A DNA stretch of 64,000 bases from Tilletiopsis washingtonensis. Taxonomy: Eukaryota > Basidiomycota > Exobasidiomycetes > Entylomatales. Each line of letters begins with the position of its first letter. Positions within the stretch are counted from its first letter, which is position 1. The position numbers and the translations under genes were made by a program. Positions 33,419 to 43,902 of the stretch are shown one piece after another. Under the pieces are notes generated by a model that saw nothing but the letters and a program-made list of their open reading frames with translations, was not told the DNA's origin and made no database searches. Location: the NCBI RefSeq assembly GCF_003144115.1, contig NW_020312000.1, positions 436,117 through 500,116 on the forward strand. Direction: 5' to 3'.

Positions 33419-33657
33419 CTAGCGACGTATCGATGGCATGCGTCGAGGCGCGGCAGGGTGTTGCGGCTGGGTGTTTGTGGTTGGGACGCAGGATGCGCAC
33501 GAGCCTCGGCGCGAAGGTCGGGCAGCCGGCCGGCGAGTCGGGCCGCGGCACGAAGAGGCGCCGATCAGCAGGAACGTGCACGAAAAGCGCCTCCTCGCTC
33601 CTCCTTCCTCTCAACCGCCTGCACTGCCCGCCGTGCTGAGCTCTCCTCCGCACGTCC

Positions 33658-35687
33658 ATGTCCCAGTCGACGCACGTCTATCCACCCGTCACTTCCACCC
33701 TCCCGCTCGCCCTCTCCGCCTCGCCCTCACGCCGCCGCAGCTGCACCCGCGCGCCTCGTCCGCGCACGCTGCTCCTCGGCCTCCTCTCGCTTCTGCTCCT
33801 CTGGCTGCTGCAACGCCAGTTCGCCGAACGCATCGACACGCAGTCGCGTCCGCTCGCCATGGCTGCCTCAACGCAAGGCAGTGCGGCGCCCACCTCGGCG
33901 GCACCCGAGAGTGTAACGGCCTATCTGGCGCGCACCAAGCCGCTGGCACTGCAGCATCTCTCGGCGGCGAAGCCCGAGTCGAGCCTCATGCTCGTCATGG
34001 GCAACACGGCCGGCGGTGAGTCTTTGTCAGTATTGTCGTCGGTTTGCGCTCGCTGATATGCCGCACGCCAGACCTCGACTCGGCCGCCAGCGCCATCGGC
34101 CTCGCCTACCTCCTCACGCACTTTCCCTCGACGCACCCGCTCTCGCTGCCCGCCGGCACGGTGATCGTGCCTCTGCTGCACTCCGAGCCCGCAGATGCAT
34201 CGCTGCGCCCCGAGAACACAATGGCCTTCGAGCGTGCCTCACTGTCGCTCTCGGCGCCGCTGCACGTCAGCGAGCTGCCTGCTGCGGCCTCCTCCGAGGC
34301 ATTCGCCAGCAGCCGCAACACCTTCTTCGGCCTCGTCGACCACGCCAGTCTGGCGCCGCAGTGGGCCTCGTCTGCGTCTGGCGGTGCCGAGGTGAAGGCG
34401 ATCGTCGATCACCACGTCGATGAGTCGGCGCACTCCTCAGCGCCGCTGCGTGTATTCAAGGGCCCGGGCAGCGCTGACCCGCCGATCGGCTCGGCGGCCA
34501 GCATCGTTGCGGACCTGTATCGCGAGGCTTTCGAGGCTGGCAAGGTGCCGACTGAGCTGGTAGACCTGCTGCTGTCGGCAATCTTGATTGACACCGACGA
34601 TGTGAGTACTGATCTGTCGCGTGCTCAAGCGCGTCGGCTGACTGGCATACACGCGGCAGGTCCGGCCGTGTCCCAACGGCAAGGCGGCACCGCTCGATGT
34701 CTCGTCCTACAAGCTGCTGGCGCCGCTGTCGTCTATTGCCTCCTCGTCTGCGTCTGGCCTGTCAGCACCCTCGGACACGTCCGAGATCAAGGCGACGCCA
34801 GACGCAGTCGCAGCCGCCGCACCTGCCGTCACGGCCTTCTGGCAGCAGCTCGTCACGGCCAAGCTGGACGTGTCGCGGCTCAGCAGCCGCGATCTGCTGC
34901 GGCGCGACTGGAAGGAGTTCAGCGTGCCGCTGCCGGCCTCTGGCGAAAGCGTACCGGCTGCGCAGCAGCAGCAAGTGGTGCAGGTGGGCTTTGCGTCCGT
35001 GCCGCAGGGCCTTTCGACCTGGCTCGACCGCATCGAGGTGTCACTCGGCACCACGCCCGCCTCACCCGGCGTCAAGCAGCCGCCGGCGGGCCGCACGGCG
35101 GCATGGGAGAGCTTCTGGACTTCGCTGGAGAGCTGGATGCGCGAAAAGAGCCTCGACTTTTGCGTCGTCGGCACGAGCTTCCGCGAGACGCGCTCTGCGG
35201 AGTCGCGCAGTGGCAGCGAGGAGGAAGAGCGCGCAGAGGAACGTGCGGCAAAGGAGGACAAGCACAAGCGCGAGACGTGAGTGTGAAGCGAGGCTCTGCG
35301 AGGCCCCCTGCTGATGCTCATCTTGCCCGCATGATCAGCATCATCGCCGCGCAGCCGCACACGCTCTCTGCCTCTCGGCTGGACGCCATCTGGCCCTCTA
35401 TCACCGCGATCCTCGAGAAGCCGCGCTTCGAGACTGGTGCCGAGGACACTCTCTTGCTGCAGCCTTGGCGCGGCGCGCGCTCCGATGGAGCCAGCGGCAA
35501 GCGCGAGAAGGTGCAGGGCCTGACGCTGCTGCGCGACAGCAAGAGCCAGGATGTGGGCAAGGATGCCAGAGGCGTGCGTGCCTCCGGCCTGCGCGTCACG
35601 CTTTGGCGTCAGGGCAATGCTCGCGCCAGCCGGAAGGTCGTACTGCCGCTTGTGCTCGGTGCAGTCAAGAAGGCGCTGGGTGTGTAG
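33658..35687 (+). CDS. PPX1: DHH-family exopolyphosphatase (Ppx1/prune type)
   Basis: 617 aa from exons 33658-34015, 34072-34601, 34660-35276 and 35339-35687. The family hydrolyses inorganic polyphosphate or short-chain pyrophosphates using two metal ions. Motifs visible are MGNTAGDLDSAASAIGLAY (motif I, assembled by the first splice), AIVDHHVDES (the DHH motif, about residue 232) and LLSAILIDTDDV. The DHHA2-like C-terminal part ends RASRKVVLPLVLGAVKKALGV. It is longer than yeast Ppx1 (397 aa) because of inserts and an N-terminal extension with a hydrophobic run LLLGLLSLLLLWLL (about residues 40-53). An internal ATG at 33859 (M68, MAASTQGS) would give a form without that segment, so membrane or organelle targeting could be start-site dependent. 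Stop is 99 bp from GLO2. Confidence 0.87.
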
Positions 35688-35786
35688 GGAGAAAGAGAGC
35701 GTCACCTGGGTAATCGTCATCGAGTTGCATTGCCAAAAGCGTGAAGAAGCCGTGTGCAGTCGTGCGCCGGTACAGCCTAGGTGAAG

Positions 35787-36998
35787 CTAGACCTTGGCGC
35801 TGATCTTGCCGTCGTTCTTCATCTCGCGCAGCCGGCCCATGACCTCGACGGCGTCGGCGTCCTCCTTGAGTCCTGCGGCGCGCTTCACCTCCGGGTCGTC
35901 CACCTGAGAGCCTCAGGTGTGTGAGCACGGGCCTGGACCGCCGAGCTGGCTAGCACGCACCAGCATGAAGACGTTGTGCTTCTTCTCGTCGCCAATGGTG
36001 AAGGCGCCCGTCGTGACGCCGCCGTTCTTGCGCTCGCGCACGAACTGCAACAGCTCCTTGACGGCGGGCCGCTCGGGCAGGATGGCTGCGCCGAAGGCAA
36101 TGTTGCCCTTGGTGTACTCTGACGCGGGAGTGGTCAGCACGGCGTGCGGGAGGGGAGGCGCACAGCACACGCACCATGGCCGCAGTACAGCACAGTCTTG
36201 TCGGGCAGCGAGGCGAGCACCTTGTTGAGCGCGTGGTGCATCTCCTGCGGCGTGCCCTCGAAGAAGCGTCCGCAGCCTCCCTGCAGTGAACGTCAGCCTT
36301 GCTCCTTGCCTCTCCTCCTGCGCAGAAGTCAACGCACAACGAAGAGGGTGTCGCTTGACAAGGCGCCGTCGAGTCAGCACAGCGCCGGACGCACGCGACA
36401 CCACGCCTGCTCACCCCGTGAAGACGCCCATCTTTCCGTCAGCATCCGTGAGGTGCCATGCGACGCTGTCCTGCGTGTGGCAGGGCGTGGCGTGGCACTT
36501 GACGTCGATCTTGCTGCCGCTCCACAGCTCAAAGGCATCCTTGTCGCCGACCTGCTTCGTCATGGCGGGACACTTGTCCGAACCGCCCCAGATCGGCACG
36601 TCCGGGTATGCCTTGGCGAAGTCGTCGTTGCCGCCCGAGTGGTCCTGGTGGTCTGTGCCCAGCGAGCGTCAGCTGGGCCGTCTGCAGCAGCGAGGCCCGA
36701 CGCACGATGCGTGGTGATGCAGCCCATCACCTGCTCGACGCCGTGCTTCTTCGCTGCAGCCTGCACGGCCGGCACGTCGAACGGGTCGACGAAGACGCCG
36801 CGCGAGCCATCCTGGATGATGTAGGCGTAGTTCTGTGCAGGGCTGCAGCGTGAGCGAGGCGGCTGGCAGCGGCGAGGCGCCGGCACGCACGTCGTCGCGG
36901 ACGGGCACGGGGTGGATGTGCATGTTGCGGACCTGTGAACGGGGTGCGAGGCTGGAGGTGCGGAGACTGGTGCGAATGAGAGAGGCGGTGCGCTGCAT
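35787..36998 (-). CDS. GLO2: Glyoxalase II (hydroxyacylglutathione hydrolase)
   Basis: Metallo-beta-lactamase-fold enzyme converting S-lactoylglutathione to lactate and glutathione, the second step of methylglyoxal detoxification; 289 aa. Exons are 36998-36891, 36832-36706, 36652-36415, 36353-36338, 36280-36175, 36118-35961 and 35903-35787. The metal site [11 protein letters not shown] is built across the second splice. Exon 4 is a 16-nt microexon: with flanking bases it encodes GDTLFV, containing the bridging metal Asp of the family, and without it GCGRFFEGT would be out of frame. YCGHEYT carries the further His ligand. The N-terminus [16 protein letters not shown] is Arg/Ser-rich without acids, like a mitochondrial presequence; Met26 (MHIHPVPV) could start a cytosolic form. 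It diverges from RRP8 with 194 bp between starts. Confidence 0.95.
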
Positions 36999-37192
36999 CA
37001 AAGAGGCGCTGCTGAGCGATGTGATGGTGGAGCGGAAGCGAGGCGGCGAGGATGTCGCGCGAGGCCAAGTGGAGGCAGCGGGCCGTGCGCTCGGCGGCGG
37101 GACAAGTCACGTGGCGCCAAAAGTTGCCGCCGTGGGCCTCATCAGGCTGCGAGAGGCTCGCTCGCTCCTTCCGACACGCCCACACCCTCGCC

Positions 37193-39014
37193 ATGTCCTC
37201 TGCCGAAGACCTCGCACTGCTGGCCACACGCGCGGCCGCCAACCGCGCCGCCCTCTCGGCACGCATCCTTCAGCACCTCGAGCCGCACGGCGAGTCATCC
37301 AGCAGCGGCGCCTCGGGCTCGACAGCGGCCAGCAGCAAGAGCGCGGCGCTGCCCAAGCCGCGCCCGCCGACGCTGGGCCTCGGCATGGCCCTGCCGTCTG
37401 CCGCAGCGCCCAGTGCCGGCGCCTCGGCAGATGCTCGGCTGCGCGGCACCCTCACTGGCGGCGCAGCGGCACGCAGCCGCAAGCGCGAGCGTGAAGCCGA
37501 GCGTGTGGAGCTGGTACCAGCCGAGCCGACCGAGGCGCAGCAGCAGCAGGCACTGGCGCTGGAGGCAGAGGAGTCTCGGTCTGGACGGCAAGAGAAGAAG
37601 CGCAAGGGTCTCGACCCCTTCAGCGCAAAGGGCAAGAAGAAGAGTGCCGCTGTGCCAGCACCGGCTGCACAGCAGGCACAGGCTCCAGAGGCGGATGTGT
37701 CCGGCGCAAAAGCTGCGCTCGATCCAAGCAGCGAGGCAGGCCGCAAGGCGATCTATGCACTTGCGGAGAAGAAGGCAATACAGGCGGGGCAGGAGTTGGC
37801 CCAGGGCGCCAGCAAGAAGGCCGTCAAGAAGGCGCGCAAGGCTCGTCGCCAGCAGGTGCTGGCGGAGCACGGCCTCGCAGAGCCAGGGCAGGCGAAGTCC
37901 GAGGGAATGCTGGTGAACGGGCAAGCAAATGGGCAGGCAAATGGACAGACGAACGATCAGCCCAATGGCCAGGCGAACGGCGAGAGCGCCGCATCGGCGA
38001 CGCAGGCAGCGCCGAAGGCAAAGAAGGCAAAGAAGGCTGCTGCTGCCGCGTCGGCCTCGAATGGCGCCAGCCGAGCACTGCCGGCCTTTCCCGCTCTGCC
38101 AGCACTGCACACATCGCTGCCGGAGAAGCTGCTGGGCTCGCGCTTCCGCACGATCAACGAGGCGCTGTACACGACGTCTGGCGCCGACGCGCTCGCCGAG
38201 ACGACGCAGGAGGCGGAACGCATGGCCGCGTACCACGCCGGCTTCCGCGCACAGACCAAGAGCTGGCCGCTCGTGCCTGTGCAGGCCATCGCACGCATCT
38301 TGCTCTCTTCAGCGAGTGGCGCACAAGGAGGCAGAGGCATGAGCGCGCAGCAGCCACTAGTGCTCGATCTTGGTGCCGGAGAGGCACCGCTTGCGCGCAT
38401 CCTGGCTCGCGAGGAGCCGGCGCGCTGGAAGGTGCTCTCCTTCGACCTCGACAACTCGGCCGACGGCTGGGTGCGCCGCGTCAATTGCGCCGGCGAGCTG
38501 CCGTTGCCAGGAGTGTCGCCGTGGCAGGACGAGACGCCGGCGCTGGAGATGCAGATCGTCGACGTCGTTGTCTTCTGCTTGGCGCTGATGGGCACCGACT
38601 GGGTGCGCATGATCAGCGAGGCGCAGCGCGTGCTGCGGACAGGGTGAGCAGCATCCTGGCGACGAGACGAGGCCGAGCTGACAGCATCTGCAGCGGCGAC
38701 CTGCTCATCAGCGAGGTGTCTTCGCGTCACGACTCAATAGACGCCTTCGTCGAGGTCATCTGCGCGCTGGGCTTCGAGAACCTCACGCAGGTGAGTTGCG
38801 TGACCACCTCGCCTGTCACGCTGCTGACCAGGGCACTGCGCTTCAGGACTCGAGCAACACGCACTTCTCGCTCTTCCACTTCCGCAAGACTGCGCTCGAC
38901 CGCGGCCGTGTCGCCCGCCTTGTCGCGGGCGACGATGAGGGAGAGGCGCAGCTGGAGTCGCTCATCGCCATGGGCCCACAAGTGCTCAAGCCATGTCTGT
39001 ACAAGCGGCGCTGA
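37193..39014 (+). CDS. RRP8: Rrp8-type 25S rRNA m1A methyltransferase
   Basis: Nucleolar SAM-dependent methyltransferase of 571 aa that makes an N1-methyladenosine in large-subunit rRNA. Exons are 37193-38643, 38694-38790 and 38847-39014. The catalytic domain occupies the last 220 residues: LLGSRFRTINEALYTTSG, YHAGFRAQTKSWP, SAM motif LVLDLGAGEAPLA (about residue 387), SFDLD, VDVVVFCLALMGTDW, GGDLLISEV, and a C-terminal FSLFHFRKT strand. The N-terminal 300 residues are Lys/Ala-rich and disordered and include an NGQANGQ repeat at about 37915-37985, which fits a nucleolar protein. The last introns fall at LRTG|GDLL and LTQ|DSSN. Stop is 69 bp from the next, convergent gene. Confidence 0.93.
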
Positions 39015-39083
39015 GCCCGCGTAATGACGAGCAAGCTCTTGAGCAGCTGAACCCTCACGCGGCGGCGCTTGAATGTGATTGGG

Positions 39084-41122
39084 CTAGAGGAGCATGAGGC
39101 GCAGCTGCAGCACGTCCCGTCTGCCGCGCAGGGCCTCGACTTGCGGCGTGAGCGTGTGCCGCAGCGCATCCATCTCCACCCGATCCTCCTCCCTTATGCC
39201 CGCGCTCTCATCGGCTGCTGTCTGCTCCGCCCAGGCCTTCCACGCCAGCTCAATCCACGCGACCTCCTCGTCGACGTCCTGCATCATAGCGCGGCACTCG
39301 TGTGCCTCGCCGCCTGCTGTCTGGAGAATCTCGCCGATCATGTAGCGCACGCTCGCCCGGCGAAGACGCGCGGCGATCATGCCTCCACAGAGAAGGGAGG
39401 TAAGGCGCTCGGCGTCGGTCTGCGGCGCCTTGGCGCTCTTCGCCTTTGCGGCTGGAGTCTTGGGCGCCGGGGTTGTGGCCGAAGTCTTGCGCCCTGTGGC
39501 GCGCTCCTGTGGCTCCAAAATCGGCGCCGTCTTCTTTCGCACCGGCCGCCCGACGGCTGACTGTTCGCCCGCTTGCTGAATCGGCGCCTCACTGGACGGC
39601 GGCTGCGAGTCGGCCTGAGCGGCGTCGATGCGCTCCTCCCATGCGCGCACCCCGCTCTCGACGCTCTTCTTGAGCGTCCGCGGAGCTTCTTCCCATCTCG
39701 CGCACGTCTCTGCACTCAGCAGGCTCGCGGCGACGTCCTCCTGCGGCAGCAGTGCTACCGACGCCGTAGCCGAGACGAGGTCACGCAGCGCCGAGAGCGC
39801 ACGCTCATGAATCTCGCTGCGCTCGACGAGCAGCGAGGCCGAGACGGCGCGCGTGGAGCGTCCGTTGGTCGGCACGTTGGACGCGGGCGCGAAGTAGCGC
39901 GACGTCGATGGTCCGGCCGCCGGAATGTCCGAGTGCGCGTGCAGGTACTGCAGCAGGGTGCGAGCCAGATGCAGAGAGTCCGGTGATCGAGTACTCTGCG
40001 AGGCCGTGCATCAGCAGTGGCATCGCGCTCGGACGCACTTCACGCCTAACCTGGAGCAGCAGTTCGAGCTCCGGCAACGTAAGCATCGGCATGCGCGATG
40101 CGAGACCGGCGACCAATGCATCGAGATCCAGCTGGCCGATCGAGGCGAGCGCGAAGAGCTAGCCAGACGAGGTCAGCACGGGCAGCTGAGACGACGTGAT
40201 GGCTCCGCCGCGAACTCACCTCAGCGCACAGATCCGCGCCCACCTTGCCATGCTTGAGCGCAGCGATGAGCGTGTCGAGCGCCTCACCCACGTCCGTCTT
40301 TGGCCACGGCCCTCGCATCTGTCGAGCCAGGTGCAGCTGCGTCTCTGGCTTCTTTCCCTTTGCGCCCTTCGGCAGCACCAGAGAATCAGGCGAGGCGGCC
40401 CGCCGCTCTGCCCGCCACAGCAGCACGAGCAGCGCCAAGATCTGAGCTCCCTCCTCAGTGAGGCCCTCTGACTCTCGTTGCTCCGCAGCATCCGTCGCCG
40501 ACGCTCCTGTCCGACGGCGCTTGCGAGGCGCAGCCTTGGCCGACCGCCGCTCGGCTCTAGGCGCTGTACTCATCACGTGCTCCCACACGTTCTGGCAGCG
40601 CAGAAGCCAACTGCCGCGTGCTTCATCTTCGTCGTCGGAGCTCCCGCTCGTGGCGCGCGCCACGGGCAGCCGTGATGAGGACGCGAAGGGAGGCAGCACC
40701 TCGAGCAGAGACGATGCAGCGTACGTCTCTGCCATCGCGCGTAGCAGCGTCAATGCCTGCGTAGAGAGAGGCGGCTGTGCCTGCGAGGCAGATGCGCCAG
40801 ATGAGAGCGACAGGGCGAACAGCAGGCGGATGTGCTCGCTGCATCGCTGCGCATCAGCGTGTGCTGCTCTGCCGACGGCTAATCGACGCACGGACTGAAG
40901 ATCCAGACAGGATCGCGCAGTGAAGCAAGAAAGCCGATGCCGAGCTCGTCTAAGCACGAACGGTGTGAGCCGCAGCGGACCAGGCGCCGCCGATCTCGCG
41001 CTCGTCTGGGCGCGGCACGCACCGTGCGCCTCGTCGAAGAGATCGCTCGCCAGCTGCGTCAGATTGCGCGGCAGAGCGCGCTGCAGCAGCGCGCTGGGTC
41101 CTTCGTAGCCATCGAGCGCCAT
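39084..41122 (-). CDS. Uncharacterised, probably nuclear, helical protein
   Basis: 598-aa product I do not recognise. Exons are 41122-41023, 40949-40892, 40838-40220, 40158-40051 and 39995-39084. The model is supported by phase at all four introns, by CTGAT branch-like sequences, and by smooth protein-like continuity across joins (FDEAH|DELGIGF, WIFSP|EHIRLLF, LCAE|LFALAS, LLLQ|STRSPD). An apparent switch of frame near 40000 is resolved by the intron 40050-39996 (GTTAGG donor). The sequence is Leu/Ala-rich and mostly helical, with a basic PRKRRRTG nuclear-localisation-like cluster near residue 175 and a Lys/Ala/Pro-rich linker around 39390-39560. It could be a rapidly evolving chromatin or ribosome-biogenesis factor; that is a guess from composition only. 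Confidence 0.72.
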
Positions 41123-43603
41123 GAGAGGCGGTCAGAGGGTGGTTCGAGACGGTGGTGAGAGTGGAGAGAAGCATGGCTCGCGGCGCGCGCGCACCGCCAG
41201 ACCAACACCGCCTGCCGCTGGCGCAGCGGCGCAGGCGGCGCAGGGACGCGACGCGGCGAACACTTTACGCGCTCGGCGCCGCCCATCGGCGTCTTGGGAG
41301 CTGCTGCGCCCACAGACGCCTTGAACAACGGCGGGAGAGCTGGCCTCGAGGAGAGCCACAGGTGTGCTAAGCTGCCTATACCATGCAAGACGTCGAGCTG
41401 CGCGGACGGCTATGGCAAAGGGATGGCATCGAGATTTGAGGCAGGCCTGCCCCGTCGAACGCCAGGCCGCGCTCCTCGCATACAAGCGTGGAGCGCGCCC
41501 ACAGCAGAGCGATTGCGCTCTCAAAGCAGCCAGATCAGTCAGGATATGACCTCTGCTGATTTTGATGGGAAAAGCTCTCAGTCCAGAATCGGAAGCGATG
41601 CTGGGTCATGCTGGAAGAGGAGGGAGGCTACCGGCCGGGAGCAGCGTGGGACCAACTCCACGCCTCCGCGCCTCCGCGCGAAGGCGGCGCCGCGCGCGCC
41701 GTGCTCGCCGAGACGCTTCCCGCTCGCTCCGCTCTCTCCTCCGCCCCGCTCGCTCTCTCAGACTCGCCGCCGTGCCGCTCTCGCATCGGGTCTCTCCGCC
41801 GCTTCCACGCAGCGCTGTATCGCGCACCGACGAATCCGTCGTGCGCATCGAGCGGACCCAGGCCGACGGAGCGCCGCCCGCAAGGCGGAGTGCGCAGCGA
41901 GGCGCGGCCACACTCGACGTGACATGGCGTATTTGGCGTGTGCTGCGAGCGCCCGGCTGGCGCGCGCGCGTCGGACCTCGGACCTTGCCCTCCCGCGCCG
42001 GGCGTGTGGCGTGGCCGAGGCAGCACCTCAGCGTCACCTACGCACGCCTCGCCAGCCTGGATGGCACAGGTCAAGCGACGAGCCGCAGCGGCAAAGCTTT
42101 CTCTCCCATCCGCCGAGCGCCGGCAGCAAGCCGCAGTCTCAACGAGGCACCTTGGCGCGGCGCGCGGCGCCGCTGCGCTCATGCGCGGTCGCGCGACAGC
42201 AGCAGCGACAGCGCACCTGGGCTGCGCTCTAATGGCGATTCGAGTCAGCGCACAAGCATACAACTAAGCTCGGCCGGCCCTATTCAAGGCGTTGAGCACG
42301 CACGAGCGTAACATGCGCACGCGGCCACGCCGCCTGAGCCGCGCGCGCGCGCGGCACGTCGCTTGTCCGCGAGTCCGCGACGCATCGGGCCTGCGCCCAC
42401 AAGGGAGCAGCGCCACGGGTCCTGCGCATGCCGCTTCCGTCTGTTCATGCCTGCCACCGCCGTGCTCGCGCACTGCTCAGGGCCGACCCAGGGGGATGCC
42501 GAGGCAGGGTCAAGCGCAGCTGGGTCCGCCGTCTGGTAATGCGAGCGGGATGAGTCTCGCCTTCGAAAAGCGCACCTAATGGCGAGTGGCCGCCGCTGCT
42601 GTCACGGGCAAGGGTGGACCACGCCGCGCGTGGTGCGAGAGAGCGGAGTGGCGGAGCGGCGAGGCATCGGCGCGCGACGGGCAAAGCTCGCGACGCAGCG
42701 CGTCCAGCGCGTCCACCGTACCGCTGCCTCCGCCTCGGCTGCTCCCAGCAGGCAGCCGTCCAGGCCAGCCTTTCTCGCACGCTGCTCCGCCGATGTCCGT
42801 TTACCCGACACGGCGAGCACACAGTCGTGCACGTCGCTGTCGCGGGCCATGCCGTCTGGCCCGCATGCAGCGCGACGTCTGGCGGCCCGCTCCGCGCTCA
42901 GCCAGCCGCTGCGGCTCATTCGACCTCCGGCTCCCGCAGCCTGCGGTCCGTGCCCTCTCCGTCAACCTCTTGCGCTGCGAGCAATGTCTCTCTGGGCGCA
43001 ATTCCCAGCCTCCCGAGGGACAGGGTCGCTCGCCGAGCGTCGAGGTCCGCCCGAGGCCGCGGGTGAGCTGGAGCGCGTTCGGCACGGCAGCGGGCTCACG
43101 GCTGCGCGCCGGCAGCACCCATCAGCACCGCCTCTCGGCTACCCGCCGGCTCGAGTAAGCACTTCTCATGCCGCTGAGCGAGCCCGGGACACTGACTCGC
43201 CTGCTTCTGCTGCTGCTCCGATCCGGCAGCGCTGCCCGACCCACAAATGGCTCAGCAGCGCGGCAGTGCGTTGAGGTGCATTGAGGAGACGCGTCAGGGG
43301 AGCGGCATCGCGTACAGGACTTGCCATTCTTGCTCCTCTACCGTCCTTCGGGCCGAAGCAGGCACCGGAGTGCCTGATGCTGCTCTTCTTGGCCTCTCTC
43401 TGAGCGCAAGGTACGACTCAATTCGGTATAGAATGTCCGGGAGAATCTCTACCGGTGCCGTGCCCGCGGGATCGCGCCAGCCCTTCGGTGCACCCTGGAG
43501 AGACCGCCCAGCACTGGCAGGACACGAGGCTGGTGCCATGCGCTCATGCGACTCAAGCATGTGACTGCCGCGCTCTGGCCGATGCAGCGACACCCTGTCT
43601 CGG
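41123..43603. other. Long intergenic region upstream of the giant surface-protein gene
   Basis: About 2.5 kb without a gene I can support. Many short frames exist on both strands, but none shows domain-like sequence or convincing splice joins. It includes a short CG alternation at about 42337-42352 and stretches of lower GC around 41360-41620 and 43250-43620. It should hold the promoter of the minus-strand uncharacterised gene and the distal control region of the gene at 43903. Confidence 0.45.
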
Positions 43604-43902
43604 TATACTATAAGGTTCGAGAGGCCCCCGCATCCGGCTGAGGGACACCTCAGTCGCGTTTCCCTTCTCCCTCTGTCCTTTTGCTTTGTCCTTCGTCCGT
43701 CTGCCTTTCTCCCCACTCCTTTGCTTTCTTTCTGCGGCACCTGTGCTGCGAGGGCGCCCTGTCTGGTCGTGCGGACACGGGTGTCCCACAGCGCGCCGCC
43801 CCACTCTCCTTCATCATTGGGTCTTGGCCCATTTCTTGCTTTTGAACCTCTCTTTGCTCCTCCTCTTGTCCCCCCTTCTTGCCCTCACCTTCGCCTCTCA
43901 GC
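43604..43902 (+). promoter_or_regulatory. TATA-like box and pyrimidine-rich leader
   Basis: TATACTATAAG at 43604-43614 is the clearest TATA-like element in the window. It is followed by long CT-rich tracts (about 43658-43740 and 43845-43900) leading to the ATG at 43903. CT-rich leaders after a TATA box mark many strongly expressed, regulated fungal genes. The start site itself is not determined. Confidence 0.55.

Noticed and set aside
39995-40116. Apparent frame switch suggesting a broken gene near 40 kb
   Set aside because: A 55-nt intron with GTTAGG donor and CTCGCAG acceptor joins the two frames in phase with a plausible protein sequence.
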